Of a DNA stretch of 64,000 bases, positions 22,907 to 34,279 are shown one piece after another. The notes under the pieces are model-generated. The model was not told the origin of the DNA. It did not search any database and saw only the letters and a list, made by a program, of their open reading frames with translations. Source of the DNA: Azadirachta indica (taxonomy: Eukaryota; Streptophyta; Magnoliopsida; Sapindales; Meliaceae). Position numbers and translations under genes: made by a program. Where the stretch lies: NCBI GenBank assembly GCA_022749755.1, contig CM040443.1, positions 19,141,228 through 19,205,227 on the forward strand, read 5' to 3'. Positions within the stretch are counted from its first letter, which is position 1; each line of letters starts with the position of its first letter.

Positions 22907-23792
22907 CAAAAATTATCCTAATTTATTTGATAATCTTTATCAAAATTTACCAAAAATATTTATACATATTAATTCACTATATCTCTCTGTGAATCAAATT
23001 ACATGAAAGTTCATTAAAAACAATGATAATTATTCTAAATTTTGCATGAATCATGATAGTATATTTATATCTAACATATAATTCATGACATTTATTACTA
23101 GATCAAAATACATAAATCACTTCTCAAATCAATATGGTTCACAAATCAATTAAATATTGGCCAAATATTCAAAAGCATTAAGTAAAATAATGAATGCTCA
23201 ATATTGAATAACAAAGCATAAACAACACAATTTTTTGGAAAATAAATATTCTTAACTAGGCTACATCTTTGCCCTAATTCGGAAAATTTAGTTCCTCATT
23301 AAATAATGAAGAATTACACAAAAATTAAACAATCTAAACATAAAAATACAGAAAAGAAGATTTGGAAGGAAATGATTCTAACTCTCTTCTTTCCTTTTCT
23401 GAAAAATAAATAATCTTCCTTCTCCTTTGTGCTCCAAGTTGAGAGAAAAAACCAGAATACTTCCTCTTCTAGCTGCTGCCTCCTTGTTAGAATATCAAAC
23501 CGTAAAACAAAGGGTTATTTATACTCTCTTTAAATCAAGGATTAGGCTTTGGGCTTCATTTGAGCTTCATTTGGGTTTTTTGAAAAGAATGCAATTAGGT
23601 CATTTAAGTTGGCCCAAATCTCGTTTTTAATTTTAATTGGCTAGAAAATAAAATTCTTCTTCAATTTTTACAAATAAAAGCACAACAAATGAAAATAAAA
23701 GTAAACAAGTAAAAATGACTACATAATGCTAAGAATTCTTCTTAATATTTGTGTAGAAAAAGCACAAATATATATAAAAAATTGATATATCA
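22907..23792 (-). repeat. Gypsy 5' LTR, truncated
   Basis: This matches 20407-21286 closely. The part corresponding to 20110-20406 (the U5 end) is missing, lost in the deletion that joins this LTR to the 3' internal region. Its outer terminus TGATATATCA is intact. Confidence 0.8.
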
Positions 23793-23797
23793 ATAAC
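23793..23797 (+). repeat. Target-site duplication ATAAC (right)
   Basis: Matches 20105-20109 exactly and follows directly on the LTR terminus. Confidence 0.8.
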
Positions 23798-23870
23798 TAA
23801 ATTCTTCAAATGGTTCCCCTTGTAAATTAATGGCTAAACTAGAGTGACCTTGATAGGCTTCACTTATTAG
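23798..23870 (-). pseudogene. TRANK1-like pseudogene: 73-base sliver between two retrotransposons
   Basis: When both neighbouring insertions are removed in thought, the minus strand reads on from the long exon (SEAYQGHSSLAINLQGEPFE) into FEEFSYE and then the C-terminal segment. The sliver is thus original exon, isolated by a gypsy element on one side and a copia element on the other. Its right end carries the ATTAG (or TTAG) target duplication at 23866-23870. Confidence 0.75.
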
Positions 23871-24200
23871 TGTTGAAGAAACTATATATTCAGATGAGAT
23901 TCAAATGAAGACAAAATTAGATATCCAAGGAAATTTAGTTCAACTTAACTTTAAACTGCTGTATTAATTTTTAATATACATAAACTGCAGTTGCAAAGTT
24001 TTAGTTGCACTAAACCCGGAAATAATTGTTGGTAAATTATAACTCTTATTAAGGATTATTGTTCTATTTGACTAGAACTAAAATACTCAAGATTTGAACT
24101 CTGTATATAAAAATTACATTGTATTAGTGTAAATTAGGGATTCTTAGTAAAAAGGCTTACTTTCTCCTATAATTTTTATTCCCATCCTAAATTCTTACCA
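23871..24200 (+). repeat. Copia A 5' LTR
   Basis: An LTR of about 330 bases, beginning TGTTGAAG and ending near TTACCA, just before the primer binding site. Confidence 0.75.
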
Positions 24201-24539
24201 AGTCTAAGTTGTTATCAGAGTAGAAATACAATAGCCACTTCAAATACCTCAAATTAATTGAGCCTGACAAATTCATCTACCGGGTAGCAATTATATAAAA
24301 CACCTTTAACTTCTTTGCACCTACCAAACTTGATGGAACCAACTTCTTGGTTTGGAAGTCACAAGTTCTTTTATTAATTTGAGCACATGATCTCAACGGA
24401 TTTATTGATAGTTGTCCTAATAGGTTGGTTTCTACCCCAACAAATAATCAAGAAACCACGACAACAAAAAATTTAGAATTTCAGTCTTAAAGAAAACAAG
24501 ATTAGTTGTTGTTAGGTTGACTCTTGTCTTCAATGATAG

Positions 24540-25500
24540 AGAACATTCTCACCTCTGTAATCTCTTGCTTAAAATCTCATGAAGTTTGGATGGCACTTAA
24601 GGAACTCTTTACTTAACAGTCAAAGGCTAGAGTTTTGCAACGTCGAATGCAACTACAAACAACAAAGAAAACTCTACGTCAATATCTAATTATTTTACTA
24701 AGATTAAAGATTCTGTTAACAATCTTAGTACTGCAGGGAAGTTCGTGTCAGATGAAGACTTTATACTTTATATATTGGCTAGATTAGGAGGAGAATATGA
24801 CTTTGTGGTGGGATGATGCCTCTACAGAAAATTTTTTCTCTTTTCCTTACTCACGAAAGTAAACAAGAGCAACTTAATTCTATTTCATCTGTTGAAGTAC
24901 AATATAACATGAACATGACAACAAATTGCACAAACTCTCATCAGAAGAAAAACAATAAGATGGAGGAAAAGGCAACAACTACTATAACAAGAGAGAAAAA
25001 GGCAGAGGCAAATCTAATGGAGGAAAAGGAAACTCAAAAATCACTTGCTAGGTCTGCAACAAAACTGGACATAATGCAATAGCTTGCTAGTACAAATTTG
25101 ATGAAGATTTTGTTCCATAAGACATAAACAATCCAACTAATGCAACAACATATGTGGAAACTTCCACATGAGGTAATGATGTATCAAGGTACATGGACAT
25201 TGGAGCAATAAACCAAGTAACCAATGATCTTTCCAATCTCAACACAAAATTTGAATTCAACGGACCAAAGAAACTTGCCATGGGTAACAATTTTGGACTT
25301 TCTATTTCACACAACCCTTCACTTAAAACGAGTTCTGTATGTACCCATCATCACAAAGAAACTAATTAGCATATCAAAATCAATATCTGATAACAATATA
25401 ATAGTTAAGTTTTATAAGAATTTTTATCATGTGAAGGACAAAAAAGGGAAAATTCTACAACAAGGGGTAGCTAAGGATGATTTGTACTAGCTGGTGACTT
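24540..25500 (+). pseudogene. Copia A gag and protease remnants
   Basis: Gag-like sequence lies at 24540-24800. Near 25049-25090 there is a zinc knuckle, C-x2-C-x4-H-x4-C, written VCNKTGHNAIAC with its first cysteine one codon before a stop. The protease region at about 25185-25230 reads YMDIGAINQVTNDL, where the family has Y(M)DSGATNHVTNDL, so the catalytic DSG is now DIG. Frames break repeatedly, and no piece could be translated into a working protein. Confidence 0.7.
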
Positions 25501-25686
25501 TTAAGTGACAAAGGAACTTCAAAGCTAATAAAGTCAGCTCCGAGTTCTATAAATTTAAGAAGTCTAATATCTATGTTTTCCTTTACTTAGCCTTATAAGT
25601 CTAGAACTAGTGAGACAATATCTAGGATTAGTTTAACTAAATTTGTTTTACCAGTTTATTTGGCAACAAAATTCCCTTAACATAAT

Positions 25687-26400
25687 TTGATTGATGTTCT
25701 CCATAGAAGACTAGGTCATTCTTATATTCAATTCTTGAAGAAAGTTTTGTTATCTTGTGAACGTAAAATTAAAAAAATTGATTCTGCTGTTCTTCAAAAT
25801 TTTTGTTCTGCTTCTCAAGATAAGAAACAACATAAACAAAATTTTCATACTACAAAGTTAAAGACAAAAAATCCTCTAGAGATTATTCATGCAAACTTAT
25901 GGGGCCAGCACCCATAACATCATCACGAGGTCATAAATACTATATTAGTTTCCTTGATGAATTTACAAGGTTCACTTGGATATTCTCATTGACAACAAAA
26001 TCTAAAACCTTCTAGATCTTTAAAATATTTCAAAACACATGTAGAAAATCCACTTGACATAAGGATTAAACTGTTTTAGTCAAATTTTGGGGAAAATTTG
26101 ATCGTTCTTAGCCTTCCTAGAACAGAATGGAATTCACTTTAAACATCTTCATCATCAAAATGGCATGATAAAGAGGAAACATAAACATATAATTGAAATT
26201 AGGCTAACATTACTAGCTCAAGTGGACTTGCCTTATTCATTCTGGTGGGAAGCATTTCATACTGCCACATTCTTAATCAGTAGGTTTCCAACTCCAATTT
26301 TAGGAAACATATAACCATTTGAGAAATTGTTCATCATAAAACCAAGTTATGCTTTCCTGAGGACTTTTGGGTGTGCATGTTTTTCTTTTCTTAAACCCTA
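25687..26400 (+). pseudogene. Copia A integrase fragment
   Basis: LHRRLGHSYIQFLKKVL at 25696 is the HHCC-type start of the integrase region (H-x-LGH). ANLWGQHP and YYISFLDEFTRFTWI (about 25890-25985) correspond to the DLWGP and FIDDYSRFTWI motifs, with one catalytic Asp changed to Glu. Stops follow. The rest to 26400 keeps only scattered likeness (LPYSFWWEAFHTATFL). Confidence 0.7.
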
Positions 26401-26959
26401 CGACAAACATAAGTTTCAATTTCATACTTGTCTTCACCTTTAGGGAGACTATAAATTGCAAGACATGTTAGTTTCAATGAGAATGAGTTTTTTTATAAAT
26501 CACTTTTTGAATCCTACTTTAATAATTCCTCTCATTCAAGTCAAAGCATTCCTCCCTTATTAGTTGGTAAATGGTGTCACTCTAGACCAGTCTTATGTGT
26601 TAGATTTTGGAACAGATGTTGAAAACATAGTAAGAAGTGCTAACAAGACCTTACACATCACTTATATAGAACATGACTTTGCAGCACCACTTTTATATGA
26701 GCCTTCTCCAAAGTCATAAAATTCTTCATATGAAATTCAACAATACATCTTTGACCCATCACATTCCCACATCAAGATATAAACCAACCATAACTAACAG
26801 CCCATTCAAAAGTACAACCAACACATCATATAATTACAAGATTAAAGATCTCTAAGCCAAAAACTTACCTTACAAATTCACCTTCATATAAGCAAGAAAT
26901 AAAAAGTGTTTTAGAAGCCTTATTTGGTTACAAATGAAAAAGTGCTATGATTAAGGAAC

Positions 26960-27600
26960 ATAATGCACTTATGAAAAACAAAACCTGAAGCCTTATTCCT
27001 TGCAAACCAAAATTGAAGTTAATTGGAAACAAATGGGTATACGAGATCAAATATAATTTTAATGGAAGCATTTTAAGATCCAAAGCAAGATTGGTAGCGA
27101 AGGGCTTTCATTAAACTCTGAGAATGGATTTTTCATAAACTTATAGTCTAGTTGTGAAGGCTTGAAGAATTGTAGTGGTGTTGAGTTTGGCAGTATTAAA
27201 TGATTGGGAGATAAAATAGCTAGACATCAATAATGCTCTTCTAAATGGAGACTTGAATGAAGAAGTTTATATGGTTTAACCAGAAGGTTTATAAGTGCTA
27301 AGAAATTCAAGCACGTTTGCAAGCTCAACAAGGCTGTGTATGGTTTGAAACAAGCACCAATGGCTTGGTTTGAGAAGCATAGAGAAGTTCTAATGTAGTT
27401 GGGTTTCACAAGTGCTAGAGTTGACACATCACTCGTCATTAACCATAGCAAGGGTAATATTGTTATTATACTGGTATATGTAAATGACATCTTAGTCATA
27501 AGGAATGATAAACATAAAATTGAGTTAGTGATTAAGAAGCTTAAGGATACTTTTGCTTTAAAGGAGATAAGAGAAATGCATTATTTTCTGGTGTGAAGCT
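26960..27600 (+). pseudogene. Copia A reverse transcriptase fragment
   Basis: Motifs appear in order across broken frames: NKWVYEIKYNFNGSILRSKA, LVAKGF, LDINNALLNGDLNEEVYM, and near 27470 VYVNDILVI. The last is the polymerase active-site motif, YVDD in working copia elements; the first Asp is Asn here. At least four stops lie within the domain. Confidence 0.75.
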
Positions 27601-28015
27601 TAACAGAAATTCTTCTGATTTGCATCTTTCATCATTGAAATATCTTCAAGATCTTCTATTAAGAAGAACAAAGATGAATAGTTGTAAAGGTTTATCCAAC
27701 ATCTATGTGTGTGAATAACAAGTTAACAAACACAAAGGATAATTTGTCTCCTGATGGAACTTTGCACCGAAGCACAATGAGAGCACTTCAGTATCTTACA
27801 ATAACCAGGCCTGATATAGCTTCCACAATGAATAAGTTAACTCAATATATGAAAAATCAATCTCAAAATTGATAGAAAAAACTATTAGCAACTCTTTAGA
27901 TACTTACAGCAAACCAAAGATCACGGTTTAGTCTTTCGGTAAGGTGGAAAATTAAAGCTCACATGCTATACTAATGCTGACTGGGCATGTGATTTTGATG
28001 ATAGAAAATTAGTTA

Positions 28016-28380
28016 GTGGCTATTGTATTTGCTTCGGAGGAAATTTGGTCTCTTGGTGCTTTTAAAAAACAAAAAGTGTTTGCACGATCTAGTACTAAAT
28101 TTGAGTATAGATCACTTGCTCAAAGAGGAGCAAACATATTTAGGTTATATTCATTACTTGCAAAGTTACAAGTGAAGTTGTCCAAAATACCTATTGTGTG
28201 GTGTGATAACATTGGAGCTGCAACTCTAGCCGCAAATCTAGTATTTCATAGTAAAAGAAAACTTATGGAGGTAGATGTCCTTTATATCTGTGAGAGAATG
28301 GTAAACAAAGAATTGGAAATTCGCTATGCACCTTCACATGACAACGTTGTAGATATCTTCATTAAAGCAGTGTTGGGGAA
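28016..28380 (+). pseudogene. Copia A RNase H domain
   Basis: The longest intact piece of this element. It reads ARSSTKFEYRSLAQ (usually SRSSTEAEYRA; the catalytic Glu position has changed to Lys-Phe-Glu context), then VWCDNIGAATLAANLVFHSK and RYAPSHDNVVDIFIKAV, the expected end of copia pol. The open frame runs 85 bases into the 3' LTR before stopping. Confidence 0.8.
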
Positions 28381-28701
28381 TGTTGAAGAAACTACATATT
28401 CAGATGAGATTCAGATGAAGATAGAATTAGATATCTATAGAAATATTAGTTCATTTCAACTTTAAACTGTTGTATTAATTTTTAATATAAATTGTAGTTG
28501 CAAAGTTTAAGTTGAACTAAACTCACAAATAATTGTTGGTAAGATTAAACCTTTATGAAGTATTATTGTAACCTTTAACTAGAACTGAAATACTTAGGAT
28601 TTGAATTCTATATACAATAATTACATTGTATAAGTGTAAATTGGGGATTCTCAGAAAAAGGCTTGCTTTTTCCTATAATTTTCAATCCTAGCCTTTAGGT
28701 A
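28381..28701 (+). repeat. Copia A 3' LTR
   Basis: About 320 bases, matching 23871-24200 over its length. The two copies differ at many sites and by small indels, so the insertion is not recent. Confidence 0.75.
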
Positions 28702-30335
28702 TTAGAAATAAGATTTCTTCCCATTCGCTTCACTTATTGAAACCCAGATTTCTCACCTTTGGAAATTGGTGGCTTCTACTTTAGCAACTCTAGAATGACT
28801 TTGAGAGGCTTCACTTATTGGAAACAAGATTTCTAGTATGTCCTCCTTGCATTTGCTGCCCTTAATGTCCACAAAAACTGCATCTGGACATCGTTTTACA
28901 AAATTTGGATAATTCTCCCACAAATTCACAATTATAAGAGGATTCCTAATCTCATTAAATGCTTTCGCAATAGCATTCTGGTTTCGTCTTCTGCAGAGGG
29001 CATCATAAAAATCTCTTGGCACTTATTTGAAATATGTTCTTGCCTAGCAAGTCATGCAAAATGTTTTCACAGTTGCCGAAGTTCAATTGAATCGGACATA
29101 CATTCAAAACCGATCTCAAAACCACCAATGCATGGTAGTCCTTAATTTTGATACGAGAGTTTTTTATCCACTCCACCATTTCCTTGTCCTCATAAAGGAA
29201 CTGCAAAACAATGTCAACAACAAACTCGAGTATATATCTCAAGGATTGCTGTATATCAGTCACTAATCTAGATGTTAGCTTGGCGCTCCCTTCTTTATTA
29301 TGGATAAACCAATCAATAAAAGATGATTTGGTGGTAAAAATGTTCCTTTGGAAGCTAAACAACAAGATCAAAATGCATTCAATAAGGTATAGGAAACAAA
29401 TAGGTGACATATAGTCGGTTCTCCTCCAATTGGCTTCATAAGTATTTTCTAGTACTCCATGGAATTTCTCAATATGAGATGTGTCATTTAAGTCCATATT
29501 CCAGGAGAGACTCCGTACAAGTTCTTTTCATGGAGCATTTTCATCAAATCTTTGTGCAACACTCTCATATAGATCATTGCTAAGCTTACTAGACCCAAGA
29601 ATCATAACAACCACATATCCAATTTCACCTTAAGAAAGATCATCCTTTAGGCCAATGCCCCAAGAAATAAGTTCTTAGACTACATATTTATAAACTTTAG
29701 TTCCTCTTAAAGAAATCATATTCTTTCTCAATGATTTTCTCAGTCTAGAGGGAATACGAAGTCGAAGAAGTGCTTTATTGATAGTTCAACAATTTTCCGT
29801 ATCTTAGCTTCATGGTATTGATAGTACAAAAATTTGGAACCTTATGGATGCAACACAAACAAATGACTTGGCAGAGCAAAGATGATGAATTCTTTGATGA
29901 TTGCTTGTGAAGGTCTTCAAGATTATTGAATACCTTTATACCAACAAGTAATTTCGAACTCTAGTAACTGCCAACAGCAAAGACAAGCTTGTGGACGTCA
30001 ACAGAGATCAGCTTCTTGTTCCTTTGAGCATATCTTTTGTCTAATTCTCCTACCCAATTAGCATCTGAGTTCAACTAGAGATAAACGGTATTTAAATTAC
30101 TATATTGCTTCCGCACTCCAACGTAACTCAAGCAGAAATCTCCATGACTTCTATAGTCATTAACATTCTATGTTTTGAGACATTTGAGATATTCAAGTAT
30201 GTTAATGATCTTATCCTTCTAGTAGTTCTAAAAGTGAACCAAAGTTTGAACAAAAACCCTCTTTCTACAACTTGTTTCCTTTAAATAGGTTATGAGATCA
30301 AAAACCAGTTCATCTTCTAAAACAAATCTTTAAAC
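28702..30335 (-). pseudogene. TRANK1-like pseudogene: long C-terminal exon
   Basis: Reading from 30335 leftward, the family motifs run in order: NVNDYRSHGDFCLSYVGVRK, YSNLNTVYL, GELDKRYAQRNKKLISVDVH, KIRKIVELSIKHFF, then VMILGSSKLSNDLYE. These lead into two readable runs, 29003-29497 (HIEKFHGVLENTYEANWR, IFTTKSSFIDWFI, LRYILEFVVDIVLQFLY) and 28753-29022 (RDFYDALCRRRNQNAIAKAF, CPDAVFVDIKGSKCKEDIL). Stops at about 29500, 29630 and 28752, and frame changes, inactivate it. The copia B element begins at its 5' side (about 30339). Confidence 0.8.
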
Positions 30336-30338
30336 AAA

Positions 30339-30716
30339 TCAAGCAGAAATCTCCTTGCATTTTTGTTTGAAAATGATTTCAATCATAAAAAACAAATCTT
30401 TAAACCGTTGTTCATCTTCAGACTTTTTTTCCAACAAATAAACCCAGCATACTTTTGTGTGATCAGCAATAAAAGTTACAAAACATTTTTTACTAGAAAG
30501 TGTGTTAACTTTGGATAAGCCCCAAACATCAGTATGAAATAAATAAAATGGTTTTGAAGTAGAATCAGGTTTTATTGGAAATGAAACATGATGATCTTTG
30601 GACAAATGACAAGCTTCACAATGAAATTTTGCATAATCAAGTCCTCCAAACAATGCAGGAAATAAATGTTTGAGATATGAAAAAGTCGGATGCCCTAATC
30701 TCTTGTGCCATAACAT
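30339..30716 (-). pseudogene. Copia B pre-integrase and integrase N-part
   Basis: 125 codons with the zinc-binding HHCC region (LWHKRLGHPTFSYLKHLFP and CEACHLSKDHHVSFP) and two catalytic-core landmarks, FHTDVWGLSK and FVTFIADHTKVCWVYLL. The third catalytic residue is beyond the truncation. Only a stop separates this from the protease segment upstream. Confidence 0.8.
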
Positions 30717-30742
30717 GACTTGATAATTTGAACTAGTACTAC

Positions 30743-31486
30743 CTAATCCATGAGCTTTTTTATTCCCAAAGCAGCTTTATTAAAGTAGTATGGCCCATTT
30801 ATTTCCCTAGCAGTTCCAATTGTCTTCTTTGAGTTCCGATCTTGAAAAACACAAGTAAAAGAAGAGAAGAAAATAGAACACAGTGAAGTCTTTAGACAAT
30901 TTTCTAAGGGAAAGAAGATTACAAGTTTTGGAACATGCAAAACTGATTTTAAAGTGATTTTTTCTGAGATCTTAATTTGCCTTTTATGTGCAATGGGTGA
31001 AAAACTACCATCAGCTATTCTAGCTTTTTTGATGCCATAACACAGAAAAGAGAAATCAACCAATTGGGAACAACTTGTCATATGATCGGAGGCCCCTGAA
31101 TCTATGATCCAAGGACTAGTTCTTCCAAGAACAGAAAGTGCCAAAGGATTGCTACCTGTTTGTGCCATAGAACCGATAGGTGCATTAGGTGACGAATAGG
31201 GTTTTAGCAGTTTAAGAAGATGATCTAATTGCTCTTTACTGAACGGAGATGTCTCAACCTTATTTGCTGTGGGTATGCTCTGTTCACTGGCTTTTGCCCT
31301 ACCAGTAGACGGTCTACCATACAACTTTGTAGCAGTTCTCTCACGTATGATGCAGTTTTCCACAATAGTCACAGTATAGTTTGTTTTTGTCTCCTGTACG
31401 CTGGTTTTGAGACATTCTACGATTGGCTTGAGCTTTTGGAATAGCCAAGGCTGATTCTTCCATAGAGCTAGTTGTACCTGCAACAT
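30743..31486 (-). pseudogene. Copia B zinc knuckle end, protease and spacer
   Basis: 247 codons. The protease motif PWIIDSGASDHMT is intact, followed by ADGSFSPIA and LKSVLHVPKL, as in working copia proteases. A frameshift near 31341 separates the first half of the zinc knuckle (YCDYCGKLHHT, in the neighbouring frame) from its last part (ENCIIRER) here. Confidence 0.8.
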
Positions 31487-31930
31487 TCTTTGCCAGCATC
31501 ACATGTCTTCGGCTTTCTTCTCTTCGTACCTCTACAAATACTTCCCCAGTTGGAGGCAGGGGATTCCTTCTAATTATGCGGCCACCGACATCATTATATT
31601 TAACATTCAAATCTGCAAGAAACTTGAAGATTTGGCCAACATCCATCATCTTCTTGTATTGATTGCAATCCTTAGGTGATTTCCACTCGTAATTGTTCAA
31701 TAAGTCTAGGTCTTGCTAAATCTTTTTAAGAGAATTAAAATACTTTGTCACAAAGTCTCACCTTGGTGAATTTTGGCAAGTCGGAGGGTTAATTCGTACA
31801 GTTGGGATTGATTCCCTAGATGGGAATACATCTGTGAAACGTTGACCCATAATCCCTTAGCTGTAAAGTAATAGAGATAGTTCGCACTTATCTCTTCGAC
31901 TAGGGAATTGACCAACCACATCATCACCAT
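31341..31930 (-). pseudogene. Copia B Gag fragments
   Basis: Two open pieces (31748-31930 and 31341-31700) make up most of Gag. LVEEISANYLYYFTAKGLWV and SQLYELTLRLAKIHQGETL in the first, and QIFKFLADLNVKYNDVGGRI in the second, correspond to the retrotransposon Gag of the UBN2 type with its usual LxxLNxxYD motif. A stop near 31720-31747 divides them. Confidence 0.75.
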
Positions 31931-32140
31931 TGAGTTTTTAGCGTCCCATTAAAGGAAATTGTCTCCATTTAGTCGTATTGTGGTAATTTGAATGGGTTGG
32001 TTTTCAGATGGATTTTGGATTGTTTGAAGTTCAAGGTGAGATGGCTGAGGGTGCTGGCTTATGTTAGACGTGACGTCAGACATTTTAGGGACAAAAAATT
32101 TGATTCAAACCCTAGGATTTTATTTTCTACTCTGATACCA

Positions 32141-32378
32141 TGAAAAGAAAAAAATGAGGAAAAAGGTTGAATCCTTTTTGTATTGATGTACAGGTATTTA
32201 CAAGTCTTTTCTAAGAAACAAAAAGGCAACTAATCTCCTTAATTAAGAAGAAAATAAAAGCTAGTTCCTACGATCTCTACCCCAGTCTACAAATCTCTCA
32301 ATTAACTAAATGTAACACCTAATCAGATATGGTACATAATTACAAATATTCTAAGAAATCTTTCATCATAATGCCACA
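32141..32378 (-). repeat. Copia B 5' LTR
   Basis: 238 bases, TGTGGCATT...CTTTTCA on the minus strand. It is short, as in many plant copia elements. The adjacent primer binding site matches the 3' end of initiator Met tRNA. Confidence 0.8.
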
Positions 32379-33095
32379 GTAGTAACCAACATATTATCAA
32401 ACTTTTTTTTTTTTTTGGTCAATAATAAGGCAAGAATGCTTGGGGAATAACTAGGGAAAAAAGGGGAGAAATACTTGTGCAAATGAAACAAAATATGCAA
32501 TAAACAGATACATTAACAATTACTTCACTGTGAGACATAATCAACTCACACACAAACATACACAAAAAGACAATTAACCCAAAACTCTTTCCCTGTTAAG
32601 AAAAACGGAGAGAAAAGAAGAGTTTCGAGATTCCTTAGTCATAGAAGCTCGCAAGAATGCAAGAAAAAAGAAGAGTCAGGAAAGTGTATATAAAAATAGC
32701 TTACTTTTAAATTGCTTTTAAATCAAAGTATCCCAAAAATTTGGAAATATTAGCTACAATTCTCAAACTTGCATAGAGTCGGTTTATTTACTGAAAAGAT
32801 CTATCATCTATCAACGACACAACTTTTAGGTTATTTTCAAATCAAAGTATTTCAAAAAACTGGAAATATAAATTACAATTCTCAAACTTGCATCAAATCC
32901 TCAACAAAAACTATGATTAGCATACCAAATTCCCAACGTCACACGATGTGTCAGCATTCAACCATCATGCAGATTGGAAATGATGAAAGACTTTTAAGCT
33001 CCATAGCCATGAGAACAAGAACAACAACAAAAATAAAGGGAACCTTCAGCTATAAAACAACATTATATTCCATCAATGCTAAATATCAAATTTAT
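32379..33095 (-). other. Intron-like stretch of the dead helicase gene with a tandem duplication
   Basis: No coding motif is seen. A segment of about 65 bases (32709-32775) recurs at about 32829-32892 with a period near 120 (shared AAATCAAAGTAT and ACAATTCTCAAACTTGCAT). An open plus-strand frame over 32769-33185 is antisense and partly covers the neighbouring exon. Confidence 0.5.
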
Positions 33096-33303
33096 ACCTG
33101 CTCTCTCATACTCCCCCAAATCATAGAAACATTTGGTAACAAAATCAGCTTCCCTAAGCATTATGTTCGCCTCTTCATGGTTTAAACTGCGAATGCGATC
33201 AGCAGCTGCTTAAAGCCTAGTTGCTTTAGACATCCCTTCCCAGTAAGTATCCTGGGCTCTTTCAAAGCATATAGTTGCCATTTCATAGTTATGCTCATAA
33301 AAT
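33096..33303 (-). pseudogene. TRANK1-like pseudogene: repeat-region exon
   Basis: The minus strand reads YEHNYEMATICFERAQDTYW, then EGMSKATRL, a stop, AAADRIRSLN, ANIMLREADF and KCFYDLGEYERAG. This matches the TPR-like stretch after the helicase domain of the family. There is one in-frame stop. A different frame over the same bases (33182-33388) looks like a hydrophobic peptide but is a shadow. Confidence 0.75.
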
Positions 33304-33661
33304 AACTAAAAATAGTAATAGTTAGCAGACAAGAAAAAAAAAGAAATAGCACATCCATCACAAGCACTAGGAACAATATGCAAGGCAATCAACATTAACA
33401 TGAATTTGGTGGCATAGGTAGAAGATAAAAATAACGACAGCACAATTATTTAATCTTATTATTTAGCGAAGTTATTTTAAGCACCAACAACAATAGTCTA
33501 AATCACAAGCAAAAATGCATGACTTGACTATTCAGACCATCTTTTCATATCTAATAACCATAAAGTTTTTCGAGTAAAAATTTAAAGAAAAGACGTCTTT
33601 CTCAAAATACATGTGACAATTAGAGGCATACATTGATAATTATAATAATATTAATCCTAAT
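33304..33661. other. Spacer or intron before copia C
   Basis: AT-rich; no family motif seen. Confidence 0.5.
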
Positions 33662-33881
33662 TGTTAGAACTAAAATTAGGCTTATTTAGTTTTACTACAT
33701 GTAGTGTTATTAAATATAGTTCTAATTCAAGTATTACTAGTTTTTTCCTAATTTGTTTAAAATTCCTATGTTTACTTTTATTCCTAATTTATGTTGTTTT
33801 ATTTTTTTCAATTTATATAAAGGCATGTCTATATACTCAATTTACAATTTAAGAGAGTTCAATATAATTTTATTTTCTTCA
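33662..33881 (+). repeat. Copia C 5' LTR
   Basis: 220 bases. It matches the inverted LTR at 43770-43982 (shared complement of GGCATGTCTATATACT and TTAGAACTAAAATTA). Confidence 0.8.
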
Positions 33882-34279
33882 ATATGATATCAGAGTATTG
33901 CAAAGATCCTAAAATCGTGAAGCCCAATATGAGTACTATAATAAGAGTTGCAAATAGTAACAAATGTTACTGTTTGCAAATACTGTTTACATGATACTAT
34001 TCACATTAAATGTTGAAAGAGTGGTAAAAGACAAGATGGTTTGTTTGTTTTTTTTTTTTTTTCTACAACCGTACTAATCATCTATTTGAAAACATCTAAA
34101 AAAAGTTTAGAAAATCAACATGTGCCAATCAAAGTTATCTCATCTATAAGGACAACTTTTATGAACTTGCAACTTTTTCCTCTGATAATACTGATAACTC
34201 TTGTGTGCCATTATCTAGAAAAGCTAGTTATCAATCTACTCTTGGTAACTAGCTAATTAATAGATCTTTAATAAGGATT

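Larger units (their letters stand above)
20110..23792 (-). mobile_element. Internally deleted Ty3/gypsy element, minus strand
   Basis: The element is bounded by TGTTGTG... and ...TGATATATCA and by a 5-bp duplication (ATAAC). A full LTR (20110-21286) is on the left; a second, truncated LTR (about 22907-23792) is on the right. On the minus strand the sequence before the left LTR reads CTTGAGGACTAGCC, then GGTTTGGGGATATT, directly before TGATA. This is the usual 3' end and polypurine tract of plant gypsy elements, which sets the direction. Only about 1.6 kb of internal sequence remains and no pol motif is left. Confidence 0.85.
23871..28701 (+). mobile_element. Degenerate full-length Ty1/copia element (copy A)
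   Basis: LTRs at 23871-24200 and 28381-28701 both begin TGTTGAAGAAACTA and share ATGAGATTCA(A/G)ATGAAGA and TAATTTTTAATATA. The primer-binding-like GTTATCAGAG follows the 5' LTR at 24211. A purine run (TTGGGGAA, about 28374-28380) precedes the 3' LTR. The order of remnants is gag, zinc knuckle, protease, integrase, reverse transcriptase, RNase H. Stops and frameshifts run throughout. A TTAG/ATTAG duplication flanks it (23866-23870 and 28701-28705). Confidence 0.85.
30339..32378 (-). mobile_element. Truncated Ty1/copia element (copy B)
   Basis: A 5' LTR at 32141-32378 is followed on the minus strand by an exact TGGTATCAGAGTAG primer binding site (32127-32140). Then come gag, a zinc knuckle, protease with an intact DSGA motif, pre-integrase and the first part of integrase. 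Everything after that, including the 3' LTR, is missing; dead-gene sequence resumes at about 30338. A 15-base repeat (AACAAATCTTTAAAC) lies at the junction and again about 65 bases inside. Confidence 0.85.

Noticed and set aside
32769..33185. Plus-strand open frame of 138 codons
   Set aside because: Antisense to a recognisable exon of the dead helicase gene and to an intronic tandem repeat; no likeness of its own.
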